DNA of 50,717 nt from CAZRIZ01 sp964625885 (GCA_964625885.1 CAZVBM010000006.1:1-50717); one strand, 5' to 3'. Counted from the stretch's first letter, positions 1 to 8,379 are shown. Notes: generated by a model from the letters alone, not told the origin. Translations and numbers: made by a program.

Positions 1-4
1 TGGG

Positions 5-1671
5 TTACATTTGAGTGTACGATTGGTTTGAGCCGGTGCTAATATCAAAGCCCAGTCTGGCAACCGTCTGCCTGAGCTCACGATCGTTTTTCTTCGTAGC
101 CTGAACTCAATAAAGCTACCAAGAACTACTACACGACCATCTGGATGGTGTCGCTTAACATCTCTGTCCACCACCACGTTAATATTTCCAATTGGATAAA
201 TGGTGCGCATCTTCGAGATGATAAACTACGGTTTGGAATTATAGAGACCTTGAAGCAAGTCCCCGCCCTCTTTACTTAGCGCGACATCCATTTTTGGACG
301 ACGCCTAAGTTCGTCTTGCTGCCAGCGTGGTCCTTTGTAAGTCATCGTAACTTTGTCGCCACTGGTTCTGATTCTGATAGTCTCATCGGCAGGTGCTACC
401 TGGCTTCTGATATCAAAATACAGATCGGTTTGTTGAACGAGAGTTGGATCGATGCCATACAGCTCGCTGGGTAAGGCAAAGTCGGGCCCAATTTGGAATT
501 TGATTTGTGCTTCGTTTGATCCAGCTCGCTCGGCTTCGATGAGCGGATTGTACTCATTGCTAATGACTATATCCGCTGTCTCTTTGCTCGATTGGACATA
601 GGCGTTGTGACTTGGTTCGACTATTCTGCAGAAATACTCAACCACTTCGCTTGGGGTAAACATTGTGCGTAGCACTGCGTCTCTGAATAGTCGCCTCAGG
701 AACCGTCCGTGCACTCCAATGTCAACAAAGATGCCGACGTCAATGACGTCACGCAAGGTCGAGTGAAGTGTGAACAAGCCCTCAATTATGACGACCTTTT
801 TTGGCCCAACAGTCTCTCGTTGGTCAGTCAGGCAAGTGATAAAGTCGTAAATTGGCTTTTCAACCACCTCTCCTCTCCTTAGGGCTTCTAGATGAGAACG
901 TAGCAACTCAAGGTTAAGAGCCTCGGGCTGATCAAGATGGATCTCCGGATTGGCTGCCATACAGTGCCCACCTCGGTAGTAGTCATCCATCGATATCATG
1001 ACAGCGTCGTCCTGGAAAATCTTAGCTAGCCTATCGGCAACTGCGCTGGTTTTACCAGAAGCTGAGCCGCCAGCTACGCCGACGATTACCACGCCAGCTT
1101 CAGTGCTTTTTTGCTGGATTTGCGCTACGGCCAGCTCGATTCCGGTTGTCAGCTGATACTCCACTTTTGCTTTTGGCAGTCCATACCTGGCTAAGTTTTG
1201 GTTCTTGTAGCACGGGTCGTCTGTAACTTCTGGACCAAACCATTCGGGGGCCACAAAAGAATCACTGGCTTCTTCGCTATCAAACTCCACCTCAGCAGTA
1301 AATAGACCGGCTAGTCTGCCCTTGTAGGCATCTAGCTCTATGGTGTTTTTGCCGTATTCTATCTTGGAGCGCGTTTTACGGACAATCAGCCCCTGCTCTT
1401 CGGCCATTTTCCATAACTGAACAAACTCATACAGCTCAATCACAAACTCACATTCTTGTCGTACCTTGCCCGTGCCTTTCTTGATAGTTAAGAAGTAGGA
1501 TAGGCCCGCTTGACGTACCCTAACTTCTAAACCGTCGTCGCCAATCGCCAGATGCCCTTGCTTTATGGATAACTGATGGTACTCATGGCGATTAATCTTG
1601 TCTCTGATATCCTTAGGAATCTTTTCCCACATCACCCTAAACTTACGTTCGATCTCTCTTCCACTTCCCAT
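5..1671 (-). pseudogene. CYTH-uridine kinase-CYTH protein, C-terminal CYTH disrupted
   Basis: The N-terminal CYTH domain (residues ~1-165) opens with the ExExK metal-binding signature (REIERK). A uridine kinase/PRK-type P-loop domain follows (~195-380, GVAGGSASGKTS at ~198-209, then MDDYY). A second CYTH domain starts near residue 410 (RIRTSGDK, TYKGPR). An in-frame TAG at 226-228 cuts this domain. The same frame continues beyond it with CYTH-like sequence (NVVVDRDVKRH, LGSFIEF). Near 103-108 one base appears missing; the next frame then gives a fitting end (DRELRQTVARLGFDIS) with TAA at 5-7. Restored length is about 555 aa; the open part stops at 483 aa counted from 1677. I chose ATG 1671 over ATG 1677 because AGGAGG lies 7 nt upstream of 1671 but touches 1677. 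CYTH domains bind triphosphorylated substrates and the kinase would phosphorylate a nucleoside or similar small molecule; the true substrate is unknown. The kinase part could still be functional. Confidence 0.8.
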
Positions 1672-1703
1672 AATCATACCTCCTATGTAAAAGATCTTCT
1701 TCG

Positions 1704-1770
1704 GGCTCTTAAGAAATATTTTAAGAGCCGCCGAAATGTAGATTCTAACACATTTGCGGCGGTTTGTCTA
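1704..1770 (-). promoter_or_regulatory. Promoter and 5' UTR hairpin of the CYTH-kinase gene
   Basis: On the minus strand -35 TAGACA (1765-1770), a 17-nt spacer and -10 TAGAAT (1742-1747) form a good sigma70-type promoter. The transcript then contains a perfect 9-bp hairpin (arms 1721-1729 and 1704-1712), followed by the strong AGGAGG Shine-Dalgarno. This arrangement recurs before most orphan genes in the window. Confidence 0.65.
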
Positions 1771-1842
1771 AATAAACAAGCTACTGCTCATCTCTGGGCG
1801 TGACGGTGGCAGGTGCCTGAGATATAACTTGGTTTTTTGTGA

Positions 1843-2580
1843 TTATCTTGCTATTAGCTCAGGGTGATCCTGAATGAATTTTTGCTCAAGGCGGTGGCAG
1901 GCCACGACGTCCATAGCTGGTTTGTTTTGGTAGAGGTACTGTCGATTTAGTTTTTGATACTTTTCTGACCCTAGTTTGTGATATGGCAATAAATCAATTC
2001 GCTCGATGGTTTGAAAACGTTTTAAATATTTGGCGAGTGAATTTAAGTAGTCTGGGAAGTCAGTCAAGCCTGGCACAACTACTTGGCGAATCCAAAGTGG
2101 TTTCCGCATTTTAATTACAATATCCATAAATTTCTCGGCTTCAGCTTGATCGCCACCGGTCAGATGATAGAACCCGGCTGGCAGAGTGTGCTTAATGTCT
2201 AAAATCACCAAATCGGTGTTTTGTAATATCTCCTCGTAATCTTCAATATTACCCAACCCTACTCCCGCCGTATCGAGTGCGACATGAATGCCCTCACGCT
2301 TCAGTTTAGGTAGTAATTCTTTTAGAAATTCGCTGTGTAAGAGCGGTTCACCCCCAGAGAATGTCACACCACCAGAGTTATGCTTAAAATACGGCTTAAA
2401 GCGCTTGATTTTTTGTAGCAACTCCTCGGTGGTCATATTGGGTTTGCCAGCGACTTGCATTTCCGGGTTGTGGCAGTAGCGACAGCGCAGCTTACAACCA
2501 CCAAAAAACACCATGACGCGAATGCCTGGCCCGTCGACTGAACTAAACGATTCGATTGATTCCACCCGGCCAGAGATCAT
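1843..2580 (-). CDS. pflA: Pyruvate formate-lyase activating enzyme
   Basis: 245 aa, the normal size for a PFL activase. It is a radical SAM enzyme that uses a [4Fe-4S] cluster and S-adenosylmethionine to install the glycyl radical on PflB in the cytoplasm. The cluster motif CxxxCxxC is visible as C29, C33 and C36 (GGCKLRCRYCHNPEM), preceded by the family's SVDGPGIR segment. The SAM-binding SGGEPLLH motif is present. The start codon overlaps the pflB stop by one base (TAATG), so the genes are translationally coupled and form a pflB-pflA operon. No clear terminator is seen downstream. Assignment is firm from motifs plus context. Confidence 0.95.
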   Translation of the reverse strand: MISGRVESIESFSSVDGPGIRVMVFFGGCKLRCRYCHNPEMQVAGKPNMTTEELLQKIKRFKPYFKHNSGGVTFSGGEPLLHSEFLKELLPKLKREGIHVALDTAGVGLGNIEDYEEILQNTDLVILDIKHTLPAGFYHLTGGDQAEAEKFMDIVIKMRKPLWIRQVVVPGLTDFPDYLNSLAKYLKRFQTIERIDLLPYHKLGSEKYQKLNRQYLYQNKPAMDVVACHRLEQKFIQDHPELIAR

Positions 2581-4811
2581 TAGACGACTTTCTGATGGAA
2601 GGTGCGCGCGATCACCTCTTCTTGTTGTTCGCGGGTTAGGCGGTTAAAGCGGACGGCATAGCCGGAAACCCGAATAGTTAATAGCGGGTATTTATCTGGG
2701 TTATTCATGGCATCAATTAGGGTTTCGCGGTTTAAGACGTTAACGTTGAGGTGCTGGGCGTTTTGCACAAAATAACCATCAAGCAGACCGACTAGATTGT
2801 TTTTACGCGCGTTAAGCTCCTCGCCCAAAGCGTTTGGCGTGATCGAGAAGGTATTAGAGATGCCGTCACGACAGCAGTTAGCAAAATCAAGCTTAGCAAC
2901 TGAGTTAAGTGAAGCCAGGGCGCCAGACAGATCGCGCTCGTGCATCGGATTAGCGCCGGGGGCAAATGGCACGTGAGCGGCGCGGCCATCGGGTGTAGCG
3001 CCGGTCTTTTTGCCGTAAACTACGTTTGAAGTGATGGTCAGGACTGACATAGTTGGTTGGCCGTCGCGGTAGCATTTGTGTGTCGCTAGGTATTTAAAGA
3101 ATTCTTCGGTCACGTCGCGCGCCAAGCTGTCGACACGATTGTCGTCGTTGCCGTATTTCGGAAAATCGCCTTCAACTTTGAAATCAATTGCCACGCCAGC
3201 TTCGTTGCGCACCGGGGTGACTTTGGCGTATTTGATGGCCGACAAACTATCGGCTACAACCGACAAACCGGCCACACCATAGGCCATATAGCGATGGACA
3301 TCAGTGTCGTGCAGGGCCATTTGGCTGGCTTCATAGGCGTATTTATCGTGCATGTAGTGAATGATATTCATAGCGCCAGAGTAGACTCGGGCGATTTCTG
3401 TCAACGTATGTTTATAGGCCGGCCACAGAGTCTCAAAATCTAAAACTTCGTCTTTGACTGGCTTAATACCTTCAATAATCGTTTCGCCGGTTAACTCATC
3501 AACTCCACCGTTAATAGTGTAGAGCAGCGCCTTGGCTAAATTACAACGGGCGCCAAAGAACTGCATATCCTTACCGACGCGCATTGGTGATACGCAGCAA
3601 GCGATGGCATAGTCGTCACCCAAAATCGGTCGCATGACGTCGTCGTTTTCGTACTGAATTGATCCGGTTTTAATCGACATCTCAGCGCAGTACTGTTTGT
3701 AATTTTCTGGCAATTCTTGACTCCAAAGCACTGTCATATTAGGCTCTGGTGCTGGGTCGAGATTAGTTAAGGTGTGTAGTATGCGGTAAGACGTCTTGGT
3801 GACGAGCGGTTGCATGTCTTTGGTTAGTCCAGCCATCGAACAGGTCACCCAGGTTGGGTCGCCCGAGAAAAGTTCGTCGTATTCTGGGGTGCGTAAGTGG
3901 CGCATGACGCGTAGTTTGATGACAAACTGATCAATTAACTCTTGGGCGGCTTCTTCGGTTAGCAAGCCACGCTTGAAATCGCGCTCGATGTAAATATCTA
4001 AGAACGAATCAATTCGCCCCAAACTCATGGCGGCACCGTTGTTTTCCTTAACGGCCGCTAAATAGGCAAAATACAACCACTGAACAGCTTCGGTGGCGTT
4101 GGTGGCTGGTTTAGAAATATCGTAGCCATAACTTGCCGCCATTTGTTTGATGGCTTCTAGGGCACGAATTTGCTCGGTTAACTCTTCGCGTTGACGAATT
4201 AGCTTATCGCTCATTTCGCCAACCATGGTAGCGAAATCGCGCTGTTTGTCTTCAATAATCCGATCAATGCCATAGAGAGCGACACGACGGTAGTCGCCAA
4301 TAATACGACCACGACCATAGGCATCTGGCAAACCAGTCAATAGCCCAGCATTACGTGCTCGCTTGATTTCGTCGGTATAAGCGTCAAACACGCCCTGATT
4401 ATGTGACTTACGAAAAGCGTTGAAGTACTTTTCAACTTCTGGGTTCCAAGTGTAATTGTAGGCTTTCATTGAGGCGCCGACCATGCGAACACCACCAAAT
4501 GGATTGACGATGCGTTTGAGTAAGGCGTCAGTCTGTAAGCCGACAATCACTTCATTTTCTTTGTCAATATAGCCTGGTTCAAAGTTGTTTATGCCTGATA
4601 CGTGGTCAACATCAATATCCAAAACGCTCTTTTTAAGCTCTTCCGCCAGTGCTTTTTCGCAAACCGACCAAACCTTTTTGGTCTTTTCGCTTGATTCAAC
4701 TAAAAAACTCTCATCGTCGGTGTACAAACTATAATTACGATAAATAAAATCTCGGACGTCAATTTCTTCAGTCCATGGCCCCGTCTGGAACTCTTCCCAC
4801 ACTGTTTGCAT
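2580..4811 (-). CDS. pflB: Formate C-acetyltransferase (pyruvate formate-lyase)
   Basis: 743 aa, close to the ~760 aa of the E. coli enzyme. It converts pyruvate and CoA to acetyl-CoA and formate by glycyl-radical chemistry under anoxia. The adjacent catalytic cysteine pair is present in IACCVSPMRVG, and the C-terminal glycyl-radical loop is RVSGYAV with the radical Gly in its usual position ~30 residues from the end. The conserved GYGRGRIIGDYRR-like segment appears as AYGRGRIIGDYRRVALYG. All key residues are intact, so this is a true PFL, not another glycyl-radical enzyme. It pairs with pflA immediately downstream. A weak AGGTG Shine-Dalgarno lies about 10 nt before the ATG. In a fermentative, reduced organism it would make acetyl-CoA and ATP without oxygen. 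Confidence 0.96.
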   Translation of the reverse strand: MQTVWEEFQTGPWTEEIDVRDFIYRNYSLYTDDESFLVESSEKTKKVWSVCEKALAEELKKSVLDIDVDHVSGINNFEPGYIDKENEVIVGLQTDALLKRIVNPFGGVRMVGASMKAYNYTWNPEVEKYFNAFRKSHNQGVFDAYTDEIKRARNAGLLTGLPDAYGRGRIIGDYRRVALYGIDRIIEDKQRDFATMVGEMSDKLIRQREELTEQIRALEAIKQMAASYGYDISKPATNATEAVQWLYFAYLAAVKENNGAAMSLGRIDSFLDIYIERDFKRGLLTEEAAQELIDQFVIKLRVMRHLRTPEYDELFSGDPTWVTCSMAGLTKDMQPLVTKTSYRILHTLTNLDPAPEPNMTVLWSQELPENYKQYCAEMSIKTGSIQYENDDVMRPILGDDYAIACCVSPMRVGKDMQFFGARCNLAKALLYTINGGVDELTGETIIEGIKPVKDEVLDFETLWPAYKHTLTEIARVYSGAMNIIHYMHDKYAYEASQMALHDTDVHRYMAYGVAGLSVVADSLSAIKYAKVTPVRNEAGVAIDFKVEGDFPKYGNDDNRVDSLARDVTEEFFKYLATHKCYRDGQPTMSVLTITSNVVYGKKTGATPDGRAAHVPFAPGANPMHERDLSGALASLNSVAKLDFANCCRDGISNTFSITPNALGEELNARKNNLVGLLDGYFVQNAQHLNVNVLNRETLIDAMNNPDKYPLLTIRVSGYAVRFNRLTREQQEEVIARTFHQKVV

Positions 4812-4841
4812 ATTTCTTTTTCACCTATTTATTACTTATTT

Positions 4842-4870
4842 ATTTTACCACAAGCACTATAACTCACCAA
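4842..4870 (-). promoter_or_regulatory. Predicted pflBA promoter
   Basis: Minus strand: -35 TTGGTG (4865-4870), 17-nt spacer, -10 TAAAAT (4842-4847), about 30 nt before the pflB ATG. No operator is recognisable. Confidence 0.55.
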
Positions 4871-4895
4871 AAGAAAAGCCGCGATTTCTCGCGGC
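4869..4895 (-). terminator. Intrinsic terminator of the 4906-5496 gene
   Basis: A perfect 7-bp GC-rich stem (4878-4884 with 4889-4895) and 4-nt loop, followed on the minus strand by a U-rich tract (TTTTCTTTT). It starts 11 nt after the stop codon. Confidence 0.85.
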
Positions 4896-4905
4896 AGATG
4901 TGTAA

Positions 4906-5496
4906 TTATATGCAGTCGGTGGGTGAATGGTATTGAGTAAAGACATTTCTGGTCAGCCAGGTGCTGTCAACTGCTTTTACGTCAAACTGCCAAAACACCG
5001 GGGCCAGCATTTCGTAGATCCAATAGAGGCCAAGATTGTCAGCCTCAGTAGTGTCTACGAGTTTAGCCTTGGTCCAAAGTGGCTGCTCGGACTGGTCTTT
5101 GACACTTAAATCGACTTCACAAATGGCCATTTCTTTTTCGTCATCGTTTATGCGATATAAGCTGGGTGACCTCCAGAATCTTGTCGGTATCTTCTCGAGC
5201 CGGTTTAGCCAAATTTTTTGGAATTCTGGCCGAGTGAGTACCTCGCCGTTTTTGGTTAAAATTAACCTACTTTGCGTGACAACCCAACACTTCTGTTTGG
5301 CGTCAAAGTGGCTGTTGTAGACGAACTGAGATCCGATACCAAACGCTCTTAGGAAATCGTTGAAGTTTAGCTTTAAGACTCCTTCCCCTATGCCGCATGC
5401 CAACAGCGCGCTTTGATTTGGGTTGAATGACAGGCCCATCCTTTCCAGCCTTGTTCTGTACACGCCCGACAGGTCTTCCATTGGTGATGTAAACAT
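4906..5496 (-). CDS. Orphan protein, 196 aa, function unknown
   Basis: I do not recognise this protein. It is a soluble-looking protein without signal peptide or membrane segment, beginning MFTSPMEDLSG. It is rich in aromatic residues toward the C terminus (YWIYEMLAPVFWQF). Start chosen at 5496: AGGAGGGA (5502-5509) is ideally spaced there, while the longer reading from 5532 lacks a ribosome site. It is a single-gene unit with its own promoter (-35 TTTACT 5570-5575, 17 nt, -10 TATGAT 5547-5552), a 5-bp UTR hairpin (5525-5539) and its own terminator. It sits between rpsJ and pflB. Confidence 0.75.
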   Translation of the reverse strand: MFTSPMEDLSGVYRTRLERMGLSFNPNQSALLACGIGEGVLKLNFNDFLRAFGIGSQFVYNSHFDAKQKCWVVTQSRLILTKNGEVLTRPEFQKIWLNRLEKIPTRFWRSPSLYRINDDEKEMAICEVDLSVKDQSEQPLWTKAKLVDTTEADNLGLYWIYEMLAPVFWQFDVKAVDSTWLTRNVFTQYHSPTDCI

Positions 5497-5546
5497 GTAA
5501 ATCCCTCCTACAATTGATTTTTCTTGCTTCAATTAAGCACCTTTTA

Positions 5547-5575
5547 ATCATATAATATTCTGCTAGAAAAGTAAA
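5547..5575 (-). promoter_or_regulatory. Predicted promoter of the 4906-5496 gene
   Basis: -35 TTTACT (5570-5575), 17-nt spacer, -10 TATGAT (5547-5552) on the minus strand. The -35 overlaps the U-tract of the rpsJ terminator. Confidence 0.6.
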
Positions 5576-5594
5576 GGCCGCCCTTGCGAGCGGC
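5566..5594 (-). terminator. rpsJ terminator
   Basis: Stem GCCGC/GCGGC (5577-5581 with 5590-5594) followed on the minus strand by TTTACTTTTC. Confidence 0.75.
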
Positions 5595-5616
5595 TCTTGC
5601 TTTATGAAGCGATACT

Positions 5617-5949
5617 TTAGTTGTCGCCCATTTGGATTTCGGCGTCCACGCCAGCTGGTAGATTAAGATTCTGCAACGAATCAATCGTCTTTGGCTTGGC
5701 ATCGGTGATGTCGATCAGGCGCTTGTGAACACGCATTTCAAATTGCTCACCGCCCTTCTTGTAGGCGTGTGGAGCTTTGACAACTGAAAACGTGCTGCGC
5801 TTGGTTGGTAGTGGCACTGGGCCAGATATCTTCGCGCCAGTACGAATCGCTGTCTCGACGATCTGCTTGGCAGACTTATCAATTACTTTATGATCGTATG
5901 CCTTGAGGCGGATACGAATTTTAATGCCGGTATCTTTGGTTTCGGCCAT
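5617..5949 (-). CDS. rpsJ: 30S ribosomal protein S10 (NusE)
   Basis: 110 aa, typical for uS10 with a slightly extended tail. It has the family core IRIRLKAYDHKVIDKSAKQIVETAIRTGAKISGP split across the expected beta-alpha-beta fold, then the loop PLPTKRSTFSVVKAPHAYKK and the RLIDI strand. It assembles into the 30S head and also serves transcription antitermination with NusB. The start at 5949 (MAETKDTG) is chosen because AAGGA precedes it at correct spacing; the upstream extension to 6012 has no homology to S10. The gene stands alone here, downstream of tuf but separated by two orphan genes, unlike the S10-operon arrangement of many bacteria. Own promoter (6031-6059) and terminator. Confidence 0.96.
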   Translation of the reverse strand: MAETKDTGIKIRIRLKAYDHKVIDKSAKQIVETAIRTGAKISGPVPLPTKRSTFSVVKAPHAYKKGGEQFEMRVHKRLIDITDAKPKTIDSLQNLNLPAGVDAEIQMGDN

Positions 5950-6030
5950 ATTTATTCCTTTCAGAGCGTAACCTTGACTTTTGAATAGAATCGCAGCCAA
6001 GTTCTCACTCAAATTTATATTGCGACTTTA

Positions 6031-6059
6031 ATAATATCATTAAACGACGAATTTGTACA
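6031..6059 (-). promoter_or_regulatory. Predicted rpsJ promoter
   Basis: -35 TGTACA (6054-6059), 17-nt spacer, -10 TATTAT (6031-6036), giving a leader of roughly 75 nt. Confidence 0.5.
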
Positions 6060-6061
6060 GC

Positions 6062-6087
6062 CAAAGCAAAAGCCCCCTTGCGGGGCT
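6062..6087 (-). terminator. Terminator of the 6114-6377 gene
   Basis: AGCCCC/GGGGCT stem (6071-6076 with 6082-6087), followed on the minus strand by TTTGCTTTGG. Confidence 0.75.
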
Positions 6088-6113
6088 AAGATTTAGTGTC
6101 GTCGGCGTTACGG

Positions 6114-6377
6114 TTAAAGTAAAACACAATGGGCTACAAATACGTCGATAACCGATACACTAGGATCGGCCAAGGCGGCATTAAGCTTTTCGCAGAATCT
6201 TAACACAAACTGCTTGTCGACAAAAGTCAGCCAACGTTCGTTTGAATCGAGATCATTTACAGCAACCTTACTGCCCCACTGGTCGCAGGTGCATGCAAGC
6301 ATCCTGTCAACGACCACAGTATCATCACGTTCAAATCTGTTCAGCTTTATGCAGACCTCAACATTTCTCTCTTTCAT
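6114..6377 (-). CDS. Small orphan protein, 87 aa
   Basis: Unrecognised small protein beginning MKERNVEVCIKLNRFERDD, with an alternating hydrophobic/charged pattern and no membrane segment. A GGAGGG Shine-Dalgarno sits 3-4 nt before the ATG. Its ATG overlaps the TGA of a possible 26-codon leader ORF (ATGA), so translation may be coupled. The unit has a strong promoter (6492-6520), a hairpin at the very 5' end of the mRNA, and its own terminator. No function can be inferred. Confidence 0.65.
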   Translation of the reverse strand: MKERNVEVCIKLNRFERDDTVVVDRMLACTCDQWGSKVAVNDLDSNERWLTFVDKQFVLRFCEKLNAALADPSVSVIDVFVAHCVLL

Positions 6378-6454
6378 ACGCCCTCCTTTTTATCAATAAG
6401 TTTCTGAGTGTGCTTAATGGTATTGTGCCAAACGTGATGCTTTAAAAATAACAC
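6374..6454 (-). CDS. Possible 26-aa leader ORF coupled to the 6114-6377 gene
   Basis: GTG at 6452-6454 opens a 26-codon frame (residues include LFLKHHVWHNTIKHTQKL) whose TGA overlaps the ATG of the next gene as ATGA. A perfect AGGAGG lies at 6454-6459, but it touches the GTG, so initiation efficiency is doubtful. It may be a regulatory leader peptide or chance. Confidence 0.3.
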   Translation of the reverse strand: MLFLKHHVWHNTIKHTQKLIDKKEGV

Positions 6455-6469
6455 CTCCTAATTTTATTC

Positions 6470-6520
6470 ACAGCCCTACGGCTGTCTTTATATTATACCA
6501 AAATGTGGCTATAAAGTCAA
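6470..6520 (-). promoter_or_regulatory. Consensus promoter and 5'-terminal hairpin of the 6114-6377 unit
   Basis: -35 TTGACT (6515-6520), 17 nt, extended -10 TGG-TATAAT (6492-6497). The predicted transcript starts at about 6485 with a 6-bp hairpin (6480-6485 with 6470-6475), followed directly by AGGAGG. Confidence 0.75.
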
Positions 6521-6523
6521 GCT

Positions 6524-6550
6524 AATAAAACGAGCCCAGGCTTGGGCTCG
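6524..6550 (-). terminator. Terminator of the 6594-6908 gene
   Basis: CGAGCCC/GGGCTCG stem (6531-6537 with 6544-6550), then TTTTATT on the minus strand. Confidence 0.85.
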
Positions 6551-6593
6551 CGTCGATTTGTGACTGTCAGTTGATTTAGGGCGCAACTATTGC

Positions 6594-6908
6594 TTAATTA
6601 CGCGGTTCTGGCGTGTAGCCAGCTTCTTTGATCAGATCATCGACCCACGCTATCAGGTAGTGTATCTCGTCAGGTGGACGTTTGTTGAAGTCATACCATT
6701 CTACTCGAATAGCTGTGTCAGCGGATCGATTACGCATTCGCTCAGCCAAGCGCTCCTTGACAATATTCGCAAACCGCTTGCGATTTCTTGGTACAAGACA
6801 GAGACACGACCCTTTGTTGGGAATGTCGACGATCTGGTGTTCGAACCTAATGCCGAGCAGTAGATTTGCAGCATCGTGCAACACATACGATAATGTACCC
6901 TGTTTCAT
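6594..6908 (-). CDS. Small orphan protein, 104 aa
   Basis: Unrecognised soluble protein starting MKQGTLSYVLHDAANLLLG, with a basic central stretch (NRKRFANIVKERLAERMRNR) predicted helical, and an acidic/aromatic C-terminal part (IAWVDDLIKEAG). Strong AAGGAGGAG Shine-Dalgarno before ATG 6908. Monocistronic, with its own promoter (6961-6989) and terminator, between tuf and rpsJ. The basic helix could bind nucleic acid, but that is a guess. Confidence 0.65.
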   Translation of the reverse strand: MKQGTLSYVLHDAANLLLGIRFEHQIVDIPNKGSCLCLVPRNRKRFANIVKERLAERMRNRSADTAIRVEWYDFNKRPPDEIHYLIAWVDDLIKEAGYTPEPRN

Positions 6909-6960
6909 AAGCTCCTCCTTTTTGGCCAGATTACTGGCGCCTATCTATAAGATAACCAAG

Positions 6961-6989
6961 ATAATAACCATTTACTGTAATTTTATCAA
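6961..6989 (-). promoter_or_regulatory. Promoter of the 6594-6908 gene
   Basis: -35 TTGATA (6984-6989), 17 nt, extended -10 TGG-TATTAT... read as TATTAT at 6961-6966. The UTR carries a small CCAG/CTGG hairpin just before the Shine-Dalgarno. Confidence 0.65.
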
Positions 6990-7030
6990 GCATAAGCAAA
7001 ATAGCGCCTCGGTTAAGAAGCGCTATTTTG
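6990..7030 (-). terminator. tuf terminator
   Basis: 11-bp stem CAAAATAGCGC/GCGCTATTTTG (6997-7007 with 7020-7030), with the U-rich end lying within the 3' arm and the bases that follow. A second small hairpin (7034-7048) overlaps the tuf stop codon. Confidence 0.8.
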
Positions 7031-7046
7031 ATTAATCTACAGTAGA

Positions 7047-8228
7047 TTATTTGTCGATTTCGGTTACAACACCGGCACCGACAGTCTTGCCGCCTTCGCG
7101 GATAGCAAAGTTTTGACCTTTTTCCATCGCGATTGGGCTGTGCAACTTCACCTTAAAGGTGGCGTTGTCACCAGGCATGACCATTTCTTTGTCAGCTGGG
7201 AGTTCGATTTCACCAGTGACGTCAGTGGTGCGGAAGTAGAATTGTGGCTTGTAGCCTTTGGTGAACGGCGTGTGTCGACCACCTTCTTCTTTCTTCAAGA
7301 CATAAACCTGACATTCAAATTCGGTGTGTGGTTTAACGCTACCAGGAGCAGCGATAACCTGACCGCGCTCGATATCCTCGCGTTCAATACCGCGGAGTAA
7401 GATACCAGCGTTGTCGCCAGCTTGACCGCGATCCAAGTCTTTGTGGAAAGCTTGAACGCCAGTCACAACTGATTTCTGAACTGGGCGAATACCAACGATT
7501 TCAACTTCGTCGTTGATGTTGATGATACCACGTTCGATACGACCAGTAGCAACGGTGCCACGGCCCTTAATCGAGTGAACATCTTCAATTGGCATCAAGA
7601 ATGGTTTTTCAAGATCACGAGCTGGGACCTCAAAGTATTCATCCATAGCGTCGACGAGTTTCATGATGTTGTCCATCTGAGCTTCATCGCCTTCGATAGC
7701 CTTTAGAGCTGAGCCACGAACAATTGGGCAGTCTTTGTCGAAACCGTTCTTCTCAAGGATTTCGCGGATTTCTTCTTCGACCATGTCAGCCATTTCGTCA
7801 TCAGTTTGGTCCATCTTGTTCATGAAGACCAAAATCTTTGGCACACCAACTTGCTTACCAAGTAGGATGTGCTCGCGAGTCTGAGGCATAGCACCGTCAG
7901 CCGCAGAAACGACTAGGATAGCGCCGTCAATCTGAGCAGCACCGGTGATCATGTTCTTGACATAATCGGCGTGTCCAGGCATATCGACGTGAGCATAGTG
8001 TCGGTTCTTTGATTCGTATTCTTGGTGAGAAGTAGCGATAGTAATACCGCGGGTTTTCTCTTCTGGAGCGTTATCGATTTGTGAGTAGTCAATTGGTTGA
8101 TTGACTTCGCTTGGCAAACGCTTAGCCAAGGTCTGAGTGATAGCAGCCGTCAAGGTAGTTTTACCGTGATCGACGTGACCCATAGTACCAACATTGAGAT
8201 GTGGCTTTGATCGGTCAAATTGTGCCAT
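7047..8228 (-). CDS. tuf: Elongation factor Tu
   Basis: 393 aa, full length. It is the GTPase that delivers aminoacyl-tRNA to the ribosome. G1 GHVDHGKTT lies near residues 17-25, G3 is DMPGHADY (bacterial EF-Tu usually reads DCPGHADY), and G4 is MNKMDQ (usually NKCD). Domains 2 and 3 follow (GRGTVATGRIERG; GEIELPADKEMVMPGDN). Cys-to-Met changes at both the G3 and G4 motifs are noticeable but compatible with function. An AGGAG Shine-Dalgarno precedes ATG 8228. The gene is not attached to rpsL-rpsG-fusA, which lies about 5.5 kb away. It has its own consensus promoter and terminator, so it is a single-gene unit. Confidence 0.97.
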   Translation of the reverse strand: MAQFDRSKPHLNVGTMGHVDHGKTTLTAAITQTLAKRLPSEVNQPIDYSQIDNAPEEKTRGITIATSHQEYESKNRHYAHVDMPGHADYVKNMITGAAQIDGAILVVSAADGAMPQTREHILLGKQVGVPKILVFMNKMDQTDDEMADMVEEEIREILEKNGFDKDCPIVRGSALKAIEGDEAQMDNIMKLVDAMDEYFEVPARDLEKPFLMPIEDVHSIKGRGTVATGRIERGIININDEVEIVGIRPVQKSVVTGVQAFHKDLDRGQAGDNAGILLRGIEREDIERGQVIAAPGSVKPHTEFECQVYVLKKEEGGRHTPFTKGYKPQFYFRTTDVTGEIELPADKEMVMPGDNATFKVKLHSPIAMEKGQNFAIREGGKTVGAGVVTEIDK

Positions 8229-8292
8229 TTATTGTCTCCTTTATTAATTATAAATCGCGTCAAGTCAAATGACCTCACGGCGTATAGTGTAT

Positions 8293-8321
8293 ATTATAGC
8301 GGTAAATCTAGCTCGTGTAAA
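8293..8321 (-). promoter_or_regulatory. tuf promoter
   Basis: -35 TTTACA (8316-8321), 17 nt, -10 TATAAT (8293-8298) on the minus strand; leader about 57 nt. It is divergent from the plus-strand RNA promoter at 8345-8373. Confidence 0.75.
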
Positions 8322-8344
8322 GAGTAATTCCAAACAACCTGTAG

Positions 8345-8373
8345 TTGATATCCGCAAAATCCTGTGTTAGAAT
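8345..8373 (+). promoter_or_regulatory. Promoter of structured RNA A
   Basis: Plus strand -35 TTGATA (8345-8350), 17 nt, -10 TAGAAT (8368-8373). Predicted start is near 8380. Confidence 0.65.
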
Positions 8374-8379
8374 TAACAA

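Noticed and set aside
1576..1803. Many 60-110 codon frames on the strand opposite large genes
   Set aside because: They lie inside well-identified genes, lack ribosome sites and show no protein-like composition.
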